This document shows positions 22,523 through 36,847 of a stretch of DNA of 64,000 nucleotides, piece after piece (position 1 is the stretch's first letter; every line of letters begins with the position of its first letter). Location of the stretch: the NCBI GenBank assembly GCA_018524725.1, contig JAEUWP010000288.1, positions 62,001 to 126,000 of the forward strand, read 5' to 3'. Source of the DNA: Podaxis mareebaensis (taxonomy: Eukaryota > Basidiomycota > Agaricomycetes > Agaricales > Agaricaceae). The translations under genes and the position numbers were made by a program. The notes under the pieces are model-generated. The model was not told the origin of the DNA. It ran no database searches and saw only the letters and a program-made list of their open reading frames with translations.

Positions 22523-24461
22523 TCAATTGTTGGCAATAATGGTGCTGCCAAGGACGTCGAGGGCGGCCAGCTGACCCCAGGTAGTAAATTTTTGTGGGGG
22601 CCCATGCCATTTTGCAGAGTATGTATTGCCGTTAGCAGCCAGGTCAAGCAAAGCATTGTACTGTCGCAAATGGTGACATATTAGCCATAAGGCTGAAGAT
22701 TTGAGAGCAGTGAGAGCCACGAACCTGAACGTCAATGTAGCTATGCAAAAGAATGCGAAGCTTCGTATTAGAAGGGTTCCTAGCGAAGGCTTCATAAAGG
22801 CCTCTAATGAACACAGCTGCAGGATACTCGGATGTTCAGAAAGGACAATATTTTAACGTAACAATAAGTGACTCCTACCTTTGAACCCGACACTGTCGTT
22901 ATTGCTTGTGGTACTTGAACCTTCAGTGATGATGCCGTCGGCGCCTTGCCACGGGGGACTCTTTACAGCAGCCGCAATAACAGTGAGCATTCTGAGAGAT
23001 GAGTCAGCCAAGACTCGGTTGAGACCACGTATTTCACGGGTGAAAACGCTTACAGGGATCGCCACTGCGAGTCGTTGGTGACGTCCGCGAGAACACTCAA
23101 ACCTTCAATGTACTTTCCACTATTGTATGTGAACAACCACGTTGGTGGGGACCTTGAGCAGTCGCGGCTGTTGACAGTATCCAGCATGATGTTGTTACTA
23201 TTGATGTTGTGGTTCCGTATCCATTGCGCACTGAGAATTGCGGCACTAGTATACTTCGAGTCCCCAGTTATCTCTGCGAGAAGGGCTGATGTCCTTTCAG
23301 AGCCATCAGGATACTTGCAACTACCCCCAAGGTCCTAAAACCTACGTCATGTACAATCTGAATGATGGCATCGGGACGGGTGAGCTAGCCTGGCTGATAG
23401 TAGTAGTTCCTGCTTACCCAGTCGTAATAGAGTTGATGCTCTGGTCGTCAGACGTGGGCCTCTGGAGGACATTTCGAAGTCAGGAGCCATAACAAACAAA
23501 GCATAATCGTACCCAGAAGACTCCACCAGCCATAGCTTCTGTGCAACCGGTTCTCGTCAGTCTTTCCTAGCAGCTATGATATACACACTGACTGCCTCCA
23601 CATTGTCCTGCCAGCCGGAAACTCTTGTGTGGATTCTTGCCAGATGAAGCTTGGTCGCGCGTGACAACGCTAGGTTACTAGGAGTAAGAAGGATTTCAGA
23701 AAGCGATAGTACGAGCGCAGCTAACAAATTTGAAACGTGGTTCCAGACGGCAACTGCATGCAAGAGAAGATTGCGATCTTTGTACGCACGATAACCTGCA
23801 ATGGCAGCCTGTGCCCACCACCTGTGATTTTCTGTCAGAGCTATCACATGCCGAATGCGAGGCATAGAACTTACAGCGCATCGTCATTGAACTATGTGGA
23901 TGGGTCAGGAATCAGAATCGATGATCCATGTACTAGGGAAAGTAAAGCTCTTACTCTACAAAGAGTGCTAAGTTTCGATTATTGTGCAAGCGTAGAGCGC
24001 ATTTACTCACCCAAATTGGTCGTAGTTTTGTCTCAAGCTAAACACCAAATTTAAGTTCTCCACAACACGATCCTTATTCACCGTCAATCCAGCATATCGA
24101 TCCTGGTTCGCTATCGCAGTCCAGACATTTCCACTCTGCCAATATCCGATGCCTACGGCGGCAATTTTCCATTCATTTCATCGGTGCTACAGCATCAGGT
24201 GAGCATTGACGCACCGTTGAACTCGCCAGTGGCCGGATCCAGTTGGGGTATAATCGCATTGATCGCGTTCTGTGAGATTGAGATTCTTTCACCAAGTGCG
24301 CGGGTATTACTGAATTTCTGGATGTAACCGCGCCTCACTCAGTATTCTTTGTTGTCCTAATATGATTGACCCACCCGCCAAGTCGTAGGTACACCCAGGT
24401 CCTGAGCGAACCCAAGGGCTGGCAGAACTGTCAAGACTGCCAGCAAGGATCTTGCCACCAT
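22523..24461 (-). CDS. Secreted glycoside hydrolase family 76-like (six-hairpin, endo-alpha-1,6-mannanase type)
   Basis: Starts at 24461 with a signal peptide, MVARSLLAVLTVLPALGFAQ. First exons are 24461-24375, 24317-24215 and 24152-24011, holding ISISQNAINAIIPQLDPATGEF and GIGYWQSGNVWTAIANQDRY. Further exons give FNDDAL/WWAQAAIAGYRAY (the catalytic Asp-Asp pair of GH76), GKNPHKSF, EAMAGGVFW, a long exon with LLAEITGDSKYTSAA and TWLFTYNSGKYIEGL, then WQGADGIITEGSSTTSNNDS, FIRGLYEAFARN and WHGPPQKFTTWGQLAALDVL to the stop at 22523. The family cuts alpha-1,6-mannan, either in the fungus's own wall (as yeast Dfg5/Dcw1) or outside the cell. The exon junction near 23880-24010 was not resolved and a defect there cannot be excluded. 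Confidence 0.85.
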
Positions 24462-26534
24462 ATCCAATCACGTCCAGGTAGATGTGCAATCAAATCGAGA
24501 AGAGAGGAGCGAAGTAGGGAAATATGAGGATGAGTGAAATGTCTGTTCCCCCAATTCCATGGTGCTTTTGAAACAATATTCGTTTTGTTAAACAACATGA
24601 ACAAAGAACAGGGCCATCCATACATTGGTCTTCGCCTGTCTCCATGTTTCTGCCGTGATGGTCCTATCTCAAAGGGGATGGACATGACGTGATGTTCAGC
24701 GCCCGGAGGACCCGAGAAGTCGGTGCCAAGAGATCGCGACCAGGACGGATAGTGCATCTACTGAAACCTGGACAATTCTCTCCCAGGGTTTTGGCAAGCC
24801 AAAAGGCTTTTTGAGTCACGACAATGAAACGCACGTTGTCGCAAAGCGCAGGAATATTTCCTGGCAGGACGAAACTCCCCTTTCCAGCAAAAAAGTGCGG
24901 ATATAGCCATTATAATTGACGGCCTTCCAACGTCATCGATATCCGCGTCGCCTTTTGTCCCGAGCTCAGGGGGACGCGAACGCAAACGAACCAAAATCCT
25001 GTCCTGTAAGCGCCGAGTGCTGAGGTTTGAGGCCGGAAGGCGGCGATCTCGGAATGCCTCATGACTTTATGAGGGTGACTGTGGAACGAAAGCCAATCAC
25101 GTCAGTTATAAGCGTGCGAATGGTACTGTGTACCAACAAAGACCTCCATGTACCAAGACACAGTTGGATTATTACAGTGGCTGAGGCGCTGACTCCTGTC
25201 AAAAAGGTCAACTCTCAAGTACATCAGTTACATAGTCAATCAACCACATCAATTTGGTTGACCAACAGCCTATGGAGCCTCAACGCGTCGATCTTCTGAA
25301 CCAAGAAGTTTTTAGTTGACATCGCCTTGTTGAAGGGACTCGAGTACGGTGAGAAAAACAGTGCATTAGGGAGGGGTGGAGGTGAATGAGCAGGATATGC
25401 TTGCAGAGAGTATGTGGATTTATCCTACCGCGCATGTAGAAAAGGGGTGGCTGACAAGACATACGTTTGAGTAGACGAGATTATTCTAACATGTATAATT
25501 TCGCTGCATGCACTCAGTGTGCAGTGGCGAGAACCTTGAATCATCAAGGTTTGCGATCCCTTCGAGTGGCCCAGATTTCAAATGTCCATAGCAAATGCAA
25601 AGATAGCGAGTGGCCGGAAACCAGTATCAGCATCGCGACCCAACCCCCGCATAGCGATCTGGGGTTGGGGGCGGGAGGTAGAGGCTGGGCGAAATTATAT
25701 GTGACGAGGTCGAATGTGGTGAGTTGCTTATTCTTTGGGGTAAACATCGATGAAAGGGTATGATTCGTGATGCTCATGTTTGACCGAAGCATTGGTTTTC
25801 TCTGAAGAGATCTCCAGCAGCTGGTAGGGCCAGGGTGAATAGTTTGGTCATAACGACTATGAGTATCGGAGAACTTTACCTAGTTTCAGGTATATGTAGA
25901 ATTTTCCCACTTACCAGGCTAAAAAGTCTGCGATCAGTCTAGGAATCATAATTCGGTGCGACGCCATGGCACCAAGAGAAGTAGATGCGGAACAGTCAAG
26001 TCCAAGGTCTCTCCGGCATTTCCGAGTCCAGAGCGGTTTGACACTGAGCTAGCTGATTTTTAACCAATTGATGCACGTGGCCGATAAATCAAACAAGCAG
26101 CCCGACTGGGCTCCGGGTTTCAAGCTTCAACCACGCTAAGTTCATCACGATTCTGATTGTCCAATTTTCGCAAGGCCATCAAGCGGGTATCACAGCAAAC
26201 TGCGTGATTCCCTTTGCTTAGTCTAGATTCTGGGTGGCTAGTGCTATGTACACACACTAAGTGTGCCGGTAGTTGTCGTTCCGTGGCGGGCCATCAGCGT
26301 TTCACCAACGGAGGCACATCGCTATAGCATCGCCTCCTTCTGCTGCCCTCATGGCATAGATCGGATAGAGTCTTTCCGTCGCGAGTGAGATGTTCAGGAG
26401 GGCTTGCTGGGCAATCTTCAAGTGCACCTGATAGTTGCATTTTCATGCCTCGCGCATGACGTATGCATTTGCGAGGGGGACTTAAATGTGTGCGTCGCAA
26501 TGCTCAGGTATCTCCATTTTGTCCCAACGTTGCC
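24462..26534. other. Intergenic, no gene supported
   Basis: About 2 kb with only short frames. The last 400 bp (from about 26130) shares diverged sequence with 11440-12090 upstream of DUF6533-like copy A, indicating a duplicated promoter region. Confidence 0.5.
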
Positions 26535-28069
26535 ATGGATGGACTCGTCAAAACACTTGTATGGGCTGTCGAGCAATATGTTATAACACAGGTGCGGTCT
26601 CAAATTCCTCTTCGAGCTCTTGAAGGTCTAACTATTTTTCAGTATTGCACAGGTATTCCCATTGCATAGCGTGCCAGTGAATCATCTGATGAATGTCATA
26701 AAGTCTCCCTGATTACGCTCTTCGTAGCCGATTACTTCCATACATTGCCTACTGAGGTACAGAGGCTCAAATCTTTGTGTATCGTGGGCTTCCAGACTGA
26801 CACTGTTTTGAGATAAACTTCCTTTGGCCTTCGTCCTGGACGGCTGTCAAGGTAGTATTCTTTATCTGCCGCTATTCTCCCTTCGCAAACACGGCCCTCA
26901 AAATCATATCCAGTAAGCTCTTCCCACTAGACTCCATGGCGCTGTGAACCGACGATGTTACACAGCTTTTGCAACACTGAACCCTTCAACCGAGGTACGT
27001 TTCACCATTTGACTAGTCCTCAACGGTAATGAAACATGCCGACTGTAGGTTTGCTTTCACATCCTCAGGGCCAACATATGGTTAAGTGGTATAGGCCAAA
27101 TGTCTGCACAACGTGAGTGCCATCTGTTATTGTCCATGTTCTACTCCGCCTATGCACTCCCATTTGTAGTTCTCCTAGTTTTCAGGGCGTATGCCCTGCT
27201 TGGTCGAACACGTTTCTGCGCGATTCTACTTTCCACTTTTGCTATGGTAGGTCCTCAAAGAGCTCTGACTCCCTGACCAACCTATAATCTTTGACTCAGA
27301 TCATATTTGCGACAGCAATTACCTGTCTTGCCTCGCTTGATCGCCGCCTCTCGAGTGAGTTGAGTTATTGCTTGGATGCCATTCTTAGTCTGATTTGTGT
27401 CGTAGTTACCCGTTCCCCACTCCCCGGTCTCCTTCCTGGGTGTTTAATGGCCAGCGAAACCTCTGCCGAAGATGGGTTCGCCATTGCTGGAATCACTGCT
27501 TCTATTATCTATGAGACCAGTAAGCCCTTCCTTGCATACGTAACGGTTCCTATTGGCTTATCAATGTCCAAACTCGAGTACTTTTCCTGTCAATTTGCTG
27601 GGCGAAAGTGCGGCACTTCAGACAGGATCGGAACTGGCTTATGAGAAAGATATATAACGATGCACTCAGTTACTATCTAATTTCCCTCGGTATGTAAGCT
27701 CTTACCATCTGATCCACGGAAAGCTAAATTGCATTTTTCGACAGTCACTTCTGCATCAGGTATCGGCCTGTGGTTCACCCTTTCAGGTCCACTGCGTGAC
27801 CTTTCTTCTGTGTAGGTCTGGTTTAGCCTGTGACGAATTATGCTGATTCTCTTCGACTCCTTAGAGTGCCGAGGTTTTTGATCAGTATTGTGTCGTGCAG
27901 AATTATTTTGCACATCCGCAAGTATGGGCATGAGGGACATCAAACCTCCGATAACACTGACGGCTTTGATACCGTTGATATGGAAGAATCGCATGCGCCG
28001 ATGTCGAGGCTCCAATTCGAGAACTCCAATCGGAGCTGTGATGCAGACATTGAAGCGGAACTTCGTTAA
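26535..28069 (+). CDS. Multi-pass membrane protein, DUF6533-like, copy C
   Basis: Same exon order as copy A: MDGLVKTLVWAVEQYVITQ (26535), SLITLFVADYFHTLPTE, INFLWPSSWTAVKVVFFICRY, ANIWLSGIGQMSAQ, LLVFRAYALLGRTRFCAIL, IIFATAITCLASLDRRLS, SPLPGLLPGCLMASE, ILFLSICWAKVRHFRQDRN, SGIGLWFTLSGPLRDL and PRFLISIVSCRIILHIRKYG to the stop at 28069. Exon joins were inferred from GT..AG signals shared with copy A, and all the pieces I checked join in frame. The divergence from copy A is much greater than that between A and B, so this is an older duplicate. The function is unknown. About ten exons are needed, so exact borders are approximate. Confidence 0.7.
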
Positions 28070-28484
28070 CCAGTTGTAATAGTTCCTGCAACTCAGCAAA
28101 AGGGGACATGGGTGAGACTGTACTCACCAAAATACTCTGGCCATATCGTATTCTGCAATTACAGTGCGCTCGACAACGTCACCCCCATCCGCGTCAAATC
28201 AACAACTCTCAACGAGACCTTGGCCGTGTAACGAAGCGGATACAGAACCCTAGAAAGAAAGATGCTCGCAAATGAAGCATAAGTTGACCTCGTCCATTAA
28301 CATCGTCTGGTTATGGCTGAGGCAGAGTGACCTTTTGACAACACGCCAGAACAATACATAGCGATCAGTGCCTTTTGAATTTACAAAAGCCGATATCTCA
28401 TACTAAAAGCTATTAAAGGAAGCAAACTTCTCAACTTATAATGAGAAAAGTCCTTTCGCGCAAGAAGCAGCTGTCACCATCCAC
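28070..28484. other. Short convergent intergenic stretch
   Basis: Lies between the ends of two convergent genes; nothing recognised. Confidence 0.5.
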
Positions 28485-30041
<1,557 letters not shown>

Positions 30042-32173
30042 GTTGAAGGATACTTCAGTGTTTTGTATGGTCAACTGTTGACGACACGCTAATATACCCC
30101 ATTGCTAAAAATAAATTCATCGCTACATGAGAATAAGGTGGAACTATTTCTGTCAGAGAAGGTCCGCGCTCATCACCTGAACAGGCCGTTGGAGTCGTAT
30201 CTAAGCGTAAATGCTAAGTTACCAGGAAGAATTAGAGCAGAATGTCATTCGATATAACGAGGAGATGCTCCATTTACAAAAGTTGATATTTTAGAACCAA
30301 AGCTCTCAAGCCGGACAGGATCATCCTCGTTTGAAGAAAAAGACCTCACACGAGCTCTTGCTTGCGAAGGAATGCACCAAAAATTTTATCCGTGAGATAT
30401 TTGGTGGTCGTGTACAGCGACAATAGCATACGACAAAGCTCCATAGTAGCCATGTTGTTCCAACCCTGGGTCGCTTCTGGGGTTGAGAAAAGCTTTTAAA
30501 GTATCCTACACCCCAGCCACACCACAGGGAACCGTCTCAGGCATATAGGAACGGATGTTCTAGAAAGTCGGTGTCGTTATAAGGAGCGAGATCGAATGAT
30601 GCCTGCAAGAGGCGGGCTCTTACCATTATCGTAGAGCACGGTCACGGGTCACAGCGGCGCAGATTTTGCCAAGATGGTGAATACGACGTCAAGTTTTCAT
30701 TGCCTGCATCGCAAAGTACATCGTTTCAACTGCTTGAAGCACACGCGCCCCTGTGTGAACTCCGATTGCCCATTTGCGTCGACGATCACCCAGGTTGCAC
30801 AACTGCTCGTTCGCAACCCCCTGCCACATATTCCGAAATTCCTACGTGGAGTGAGCCATTGAATTCGACAGAATCCGGTCTTAGCCATGGGCGAGGTGCC
30901 TTCAGCGCCTGATGATTGAGCTTCGATTGAACTTCCCCCAGGTGCCCTGGGTCCCCCATCTTGGTGGGTTTCTTTTCTAAACAGGGGTTGAATATTTCAC
31001 GGTTCCCGCTGATGCGATCGGCCGGATGCGGATCCTAAAGCGTTGGCATGGTGTTGGTCATTGAAATCACGTACGCCAGTAAAATTTTTTTGAATGGCGA
31101 AACGGTCAAATAAGTTGGATGGGTTTGGATTTGGATTTGCTATCCTAGCTTTGAACAGCGACTAGCACTGACTCTCTCGTGGATTTGAATGTCAAACCGA
31201 ACCTAAATCTCTCCTAGTCTATTTAAGGATTGGTGACCGGCGAGCTCTATGACCAGCAAGTGGCTCCAAAGAAAATTTTTGGCCTCACGTTTGATATGCT
31301 CCACCCATACTCGTTTTCCATGTTTGCGATATGCTAATATAGTTCATTTCAGGTTTTCAGCCCCGTGTGACGCCCACGACTCCTGTACTCACCAAGACCT
31401 CCTGCCTACGTTCATTCAGACCGATAGATATCACACGCGAAATACATCCAGATCTATGACGGCTTGACATTTCACAGATTTGTTTGCCGTAAAATATATT
31501 GATGCCTCAGTTTTCGACATCAGAAATGACTTTATGATATGTCGACAGGTCTCGGTGCCCTGATGATAAGTACTCATCGCAGGTCGAACCTGGTCGGACC
31601 TACGTACTGTGTAAAATATGTAAGGTATATCCACCACCCATTACGAGTGTTAGAATATGCCTGACTGGTAGGCTCACTCACCTGCCATTCGCTTCCACAG
31701 TCTTGAAGCTTGGAGCTTGATGTGTGACAGTCTCAGACTTTACGCAGTTTGTAAAATAGCACCTGTCTTTCAAGCTTCAGATTTCTAGTCGCTCTCTTGA
31801 TGTCCACTACAGTCTCGTGAATGTTTGTACTTTCCTCTCTTTCCTCGTCTCTGGATTTTCACAGAAAGAAATATCCGCAGAAACGTAAACTCACGTTATC
31901 AGTCATCGAATGGCCGTGGTAGCGGCTGGCAGGCAGGGGACGTCTAGTATTGAGAGGACTTGGAATTTATTCAATTTCCAGTTTACGCTGCACGGCGTAT
32001 TATGAAAAGACCGGCTCAGCCTGCAGTTTCGCCGGCACCGATGAGCCGATGTGTCATTTGCGATCACTTGCCCAAGATTCCCATCGCCTGTCGTCTAGCA
32101 TCATCCAGTGACTCGACTATCCGCCGCAAGATGTCAACAAACGGAATGTCATCGACGGTCCAGCGGGCTTACG
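30042..32173. other. Intergenic, no gene supported
   Basis: About 2.1 kb between divergently transcribed genes. Short frames only; no TE protein, repeat or RNA gene recognised. Confidence 0.5.
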
Positions 32174-34859
32174 ATGTCGTCGAGGTGAGGCTATTTTCTC
32201 CCTGTGGATGAGAAGCCGTTGGGCGCTGAAAATAGGGTGGATGAAGACAAGTACAGGTTAGGCGTTAATTTGTGGTTTTATTCATTACAGATAAGCGAAG
32301 ATCGAGCTTAATACTTCATTAGGTCTGAAGAGATTGGCAGATAGTTACTACTTGCCCTTCTTGTCGCAGAATGCGAAGGAGAGGAAACCAAGTCCGAGTA
32401 CGTCGTGACTTTTCTCTGCTCGGATCATCATCACTCATCGATTCATCTCTTACACCCACGTTCCCGCGCCGCTCTCCAACTCATTTCTGCTTCCGTCCAT
32501 TGCACTGTACGATTTCACAACGACCGCGACATCTGCTCTACGCAATGCAGTCCGCTCCCTTCTGCCTCTCGAACGGACTCCCGGCCTCATCTCCCTCCTC
32601 GCTGGCAAACCAAACCCTACAATGTTCCCTATAACCTCTCTCACATTTAGCGCTCGTTCCCCCACCTCTTCATCCCCTTTGGATGAACAGTCATACACCC
32701 TCGAGCCGGAGGAACTTGCTCTTGGGTTGCAATACACAGATACGGCCGGAATCAAGCCGCTGAGGGAGTGGCTATTCGGGCTGCAGGAATTTAGTCATGG
32801 GAGAAAGATGGGGGAGGGCTGGAGTGTGTGCGTTGGAAGTGGGTCGCAGGACTTGATTTACAAGGTATGAGTTTTGCTACTGTGGCTGGTTGGCGAGGAT
32901 GCTGGGGAGGAGGGTTGGCTGATATGTTTGGTGTGCTGAAGGCCGTTCAAGCTCTTGTGGACGATGGCGATCCAATGCTTATTGAAAGCCCGGTTTATGC
33001 GTAAGTTCTCGCCAAGTCTTGAGTGGAACCTCTTAAGTGACGAATCCTTGTTTTACTGTTATTAGTGGTGTTATCCCCATGTTCCAAAGCCTGCATTGTG
33101 ACCTCATAGGTAAAATTTGCGGCTGTTCCATCCGACTCGAGTCAACGATAATCCCCGCCTTGTCATCTAGAAATTGAAACAGACGCCCACGGAATTGTGG
33201 CATCCTCGCTTCGTTCGATATTGGAGAACTGGCCTGCCGAGAAGAAGAGACCAAAGGTGCTTTACACTGTTCCCGTATGTCCTATCTGCCTCTCTTTGCC
33301 CCATCCCCCGCGGTAGGCTAACGGCTTTGATCGGGAAGTATGGATGTAATCCAACAGGTGCAACATCCACACTCGAACGACGCAAGGAAGTGCTCAAGCT
33401 TGCCCGCGAGTTCGACTTCATAATCCTCGAAGGTGCATCCCGCGTCCTCCCACCCCTCTTCCCCAGTTCCATCATCCCAGCCAATTAGACCACTTACCGC
33501 CAAATCAACCACAGACGATCCATACTTCTATCTCTATTATGGCACCTCCCCACGATCGCCATCCTACTTCGCGCTTGAGAAAGATGAGCTTCCAGAGACA
33601 GGCCGCGTGCTGCGGTTTGACAGTTTTTCCAAGGTGCTTTCGGCGGGTATTAGGATTGGATTCGCATCGGGTCCTGACGTGATTTTGGGTGCTATTGAGA
33701 GGCATGTGAGTCCCTTTACCTTGGTACTTGGCCTGGTTCCGTTTTTTTGGGTGTGTTTTGATATACTTTGCTTTTGGTTGGCTGGTTGGGTGGATGGGTC
33801 TGTGAATTTGCGCCTCATGGGGGTGGTGCAGGATTTTCTAATTCTGATGGGAAGGGACCAGGAGAAGAAATTGAGCTTCTCTTCTCTTCTCTTCTCTTCT
33901 TTTCTTTCTGATCTCGGGAACGGTTTTTTTGATTTTGGCGTTCTCGGTCGTTGTATGTATTGACTTGGGGTGGGCTTCTTCGTTCGTCGGACGCGTGGCT
34001 TGGACAATGTGTATTGTGTAGTTGGGAGTTTGCCGATGCTCTCGCTGGGGGTCGTACGCTAGGTGCTGCTTCGGCTGCAGGGTACGCGTATCACTCGTCT
34101 TCTTTTTACTTGTTCTTCCTCCCCGGCTAGTCTTTGCCTCTTTTGTTCGCATTTCCTCTTCGCTTGCCTCGCCCCGCGTGCACGGCAGATGTATTCTGAC
34201 CACTCCGTCCCTTCATTTCTTTGTACTACACCGCACCTAAGCGACTAATTTACTTACACGCTTACGTCCTATAGACCGCTACATCAAACCTCCAGGTGTC
34301 CTCCCTGGCTCAAGTGATCGTTAACAAGTTGCTGCAGTCGTGGGGTTATCATGGGTTCAAAGATCACACAGACCGCGTGGCAGCGTTTTACAGGGAGAAG
34401 AGGGACGTATTTCAGAAGGCGATGAAGAAGCATTTAGAGGGGTACGCGGAGTGGGCTGCACCCGAGGCTGGGATGTTTTTCTGGTACGTATCTTATCTCC
34501 CTCGTTCCCCGCCATCAAGGGGATCAGAAGAAAGAGTACAGACCACCTCGTGTGGCCTTATTCTGATGATGGCGTTCATATCGGATAAGGGTGTTAATCT
34601 CAACATCGAACATTGCAGGTTCAAATTGAAATTGAATGGCAACGAGGCGAATTCGGTAGGCAAGGATGACGGGGATTCGGAATTTGTGATAAGGACACGA
34701 GCGTTTGAGAAGGGTGTGCTTGCGCTGCCGGGGAAAGTGTTCTTGCCGAATGGGAGTAGGACGGCGTATGTCCGGGCTTCGTTTAGTTTGAACCCTGAGG
34801 CGGAGGTGGATGAGGCGTTGAGGAGGTTGAGGGAGGCTGTTGAACCGGTGAGTGCTTAG
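32174..34859 (+). CDS. PLP-dependent aminotransferase class I/II (Aro8-like: aromatic / 2-aminoadipate type)
   Basis: Ten exons close in frame (439 aa): 32174-32184, 32345-32397, 32551-32864, 32942-33000, 33066-33109, 33171-33274, 33339-33432, 33515-33705, 34275-34483 and 34619-34859. Fold-type I landmarks are LERTPGLISLLAGKPNP, YGCNPTG with the cofactor-contacting Asn (about 199), DDPYFYLYY, SFSKVLSAGIRIGF with the PLP-binding Lys (about 266), an EAGMFFW segment and the C-terminal domain FVIRTRAFEKGVLALPG. This matches fungal Aro8-type transaminases, which act in aromatic amino-acid and lysine metabolism; the exact substrate cannot be read. The 5' end is the weak point, since an 11-nt first coding exon before a 160-bp intron is inferred. 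The intron 33706-34274 is unusually long. Confidence 0.88.
33876..33900 (+). repeat. CTTCT pentanucleotide microsatellite in an intron
   Basis: Five perfect CTTCT units, then TTTCTTTCTG, inside the long intron of the aminotransferase gene. Confidence 0.85.
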
Positions 34860-36567
34860 GTGTTGATGGGCGGAGGGGGAATTAAGGATGGGGGGTATAG
34901 TGTAGAGGGGTAGGTATGTAATCTGTAGTCTATCGAGTAGTAGTTCGGGTGTCTTGAATAGGAGGAAAGGCTTTTTTTTTGGGTCGGATGAAAGTGCAGA
35001 TTGGATGAGTAAAGTCTAGCTCAAAGGAGGAATCAAGGGAAGAATAGAATGGCGTTTCTACTGGCCACTAACTGGGCGGGGTTTGGGTGTATCACCAGAG
35101 GTTGCTTTGAGTTTTACGGGCTCCGACTCGTGAGAGAGATGCGAGCGATAAACGAACCGGAAATTGGATATTAGACAGACAAACGCTCGTTTTGGGGTAG
35201 TTTGAACGTTGTTTGTGTAATTCAGTTCAATTGAATGCGAGTCCGAAGATTATGGAGATCAGAAGTCTGGATCCAATGTTCAATGACAAACTTTGGTAAA
35301 GACGTTTTCCCGGTTAATATGATCCTGGTGGAGGGTTGGGAGGGGATTTGTGATTGGTTTTTGAGGGTTGTTGGTGGTGGGCTGTCATTTAGAGCGGTTT
35401 TGAACTTGTATCTTGATTTCGAATGACTTTTGGCGTAGGTTTTTGGTTTTAGGGTCGAAGGGATAGGGTTCAGATGCCTTCGGACAAAGCCAGGGAGTTT
35501 CTCCTTTTGGGGAGGGGGAAGGGGGAAAGCCTATAAATGGCGATTGTGTATAAGTTACAGTGTTAATGTTTGTCCGTCTGTCTGGTGGCACGATCTTTGA
35601 GGGCATAGTAACCAGTATTTGATCGGGTGGGGTGGGTTGTTCATGGGAGTCGAAAGGCTATTGTCAACGATGAGGACATAATTCTTAGTGAGCCTGTCCG
35701 GAGGTGATATCTTGAATCTTCATGAACGATTTAGGAACTGCGCTTGCGTTGGCTTTCGGGTTCGGGTTCCTGCGTTGTGGGGATGACCGAGTGCTTCGAT
35801 GGGGACTGTTTGTAGAGAAGGTTGGTTATTTGATGTGAATGGCGATCTTGTAACTTGAGTCGAACTTCTGACAAGGTTTTGATTCTTGAATTCAATTACA
35901 GTTTGATCAAGTGATTTGTGTACCCGGGCCGATTCTGTTCTGGACTGAGAAGCCTGGCTTATCGTGCTTGAAGAGGAAGGTATCATCGAGAGCGGACGAT
36001 GGTGTGTCACTTGCAGCGGCGGGATAGAGGTGGAATTTGATATTTAGGGTCGGACAATCGGGGAAAGTGCGTAGGTGGGGTTCGATCGATCTGGAAGGCT
36101 CCAAGGGCCAAGAATAATCAAGGGGTGTGAGGTAATGAGATACGCGTGTATATGAGGCGCTGGGGTGTGAGGAGGGTTGGTAACGAGGGCGCAAAAATGT
36201 GTGCTGTGGGCACGCTCGGGGGGTTGAGTGAGGTAAGGGGGTAATTAAAAGTGCACCTTGAGATGACTCGGAGGGTGGTGGAGATACGGGCTGGCGCGGG
36301 AATCGATGACGGATGACAACGTGATGGATTGGGCAACTGAGTCAGCAAAAGACATATTCGGGAGGGCAGCATCGGCGAAACCCAACCTCAATCTTGTTCT
36401 TACTCTCTCATCTTGATAGTTTTCAATCCTGGTGGGTAGCTTTTCTACTCTATAGCCCTGCCTGTCGCATCATGCCTGTCCCCTCGAGGCGTTGGGTTGT
36501 CATCAGAATCGAGATCCAGCTGGTGACTGATGCCGGTTTTGTAGGTGTTTGATCAAACGATAGCGAG
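34860..36567. other. Intergenic, no gene supported
   Basis: About 1.7 kb. Minus-strand frames of up to 96 codons (35720-36372) overlap one another and have no recognisable content. This should include the promoter of the following small gene. Confidence 0.5.
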
Positions 36568-36821
36568 ATGATGATTCTTTCGAGCTCTGTTCCCGTTGAA
36601 GAGTGTTATCAGGTCAAGTGTGACAAGTGTGGCAAGGTGACCTGGGCGGTGAGTAGGTAGCTGCGAGAGGAGGAGGAGGTGCTGACTTGAGACACAGGGA
36701 TGTGGAAAGCATGTCGAGGCTGTAAGTGCCGCGGAGGAGATATGAACTGAACTGACTGGGAGAACAGGTGATGAAGGAGGTGAAGTCGGAGGACAGGTGT
36801 GAGTGCGAGAGGAGTGCTTAG
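36568..36821 (+). CDS. 52-residue cysteine-rich putative zinc-binding protein
   Basis: Three exons, each ending in phase 0: 36568-36648, 36698-36721 and 36768-36821. The product has CDKCGKVTWAGCGKHVEAV and ends MKEVKSEDRCECERSA: a CxxC pair, a GCGKH core and a final CxC, consistent with one or two bound zinc ions. Comparable tiny proteins with a C..C..TW.GCG.H..V....P...RC.C pattern occur widely in fungi and plants, but I know no assigned function. Introns are 49 and 46 bp, and the 24-nt middle exon encodes GCGKHVEA. A second ATG at 36571 could be used. The stop lies only about 26 bp before the first ATG of the downstream kinase frame. Confidence 0.8.
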
Positions 36822-36847
36822 AATAGAATGAATAGGAAATGAAATGA

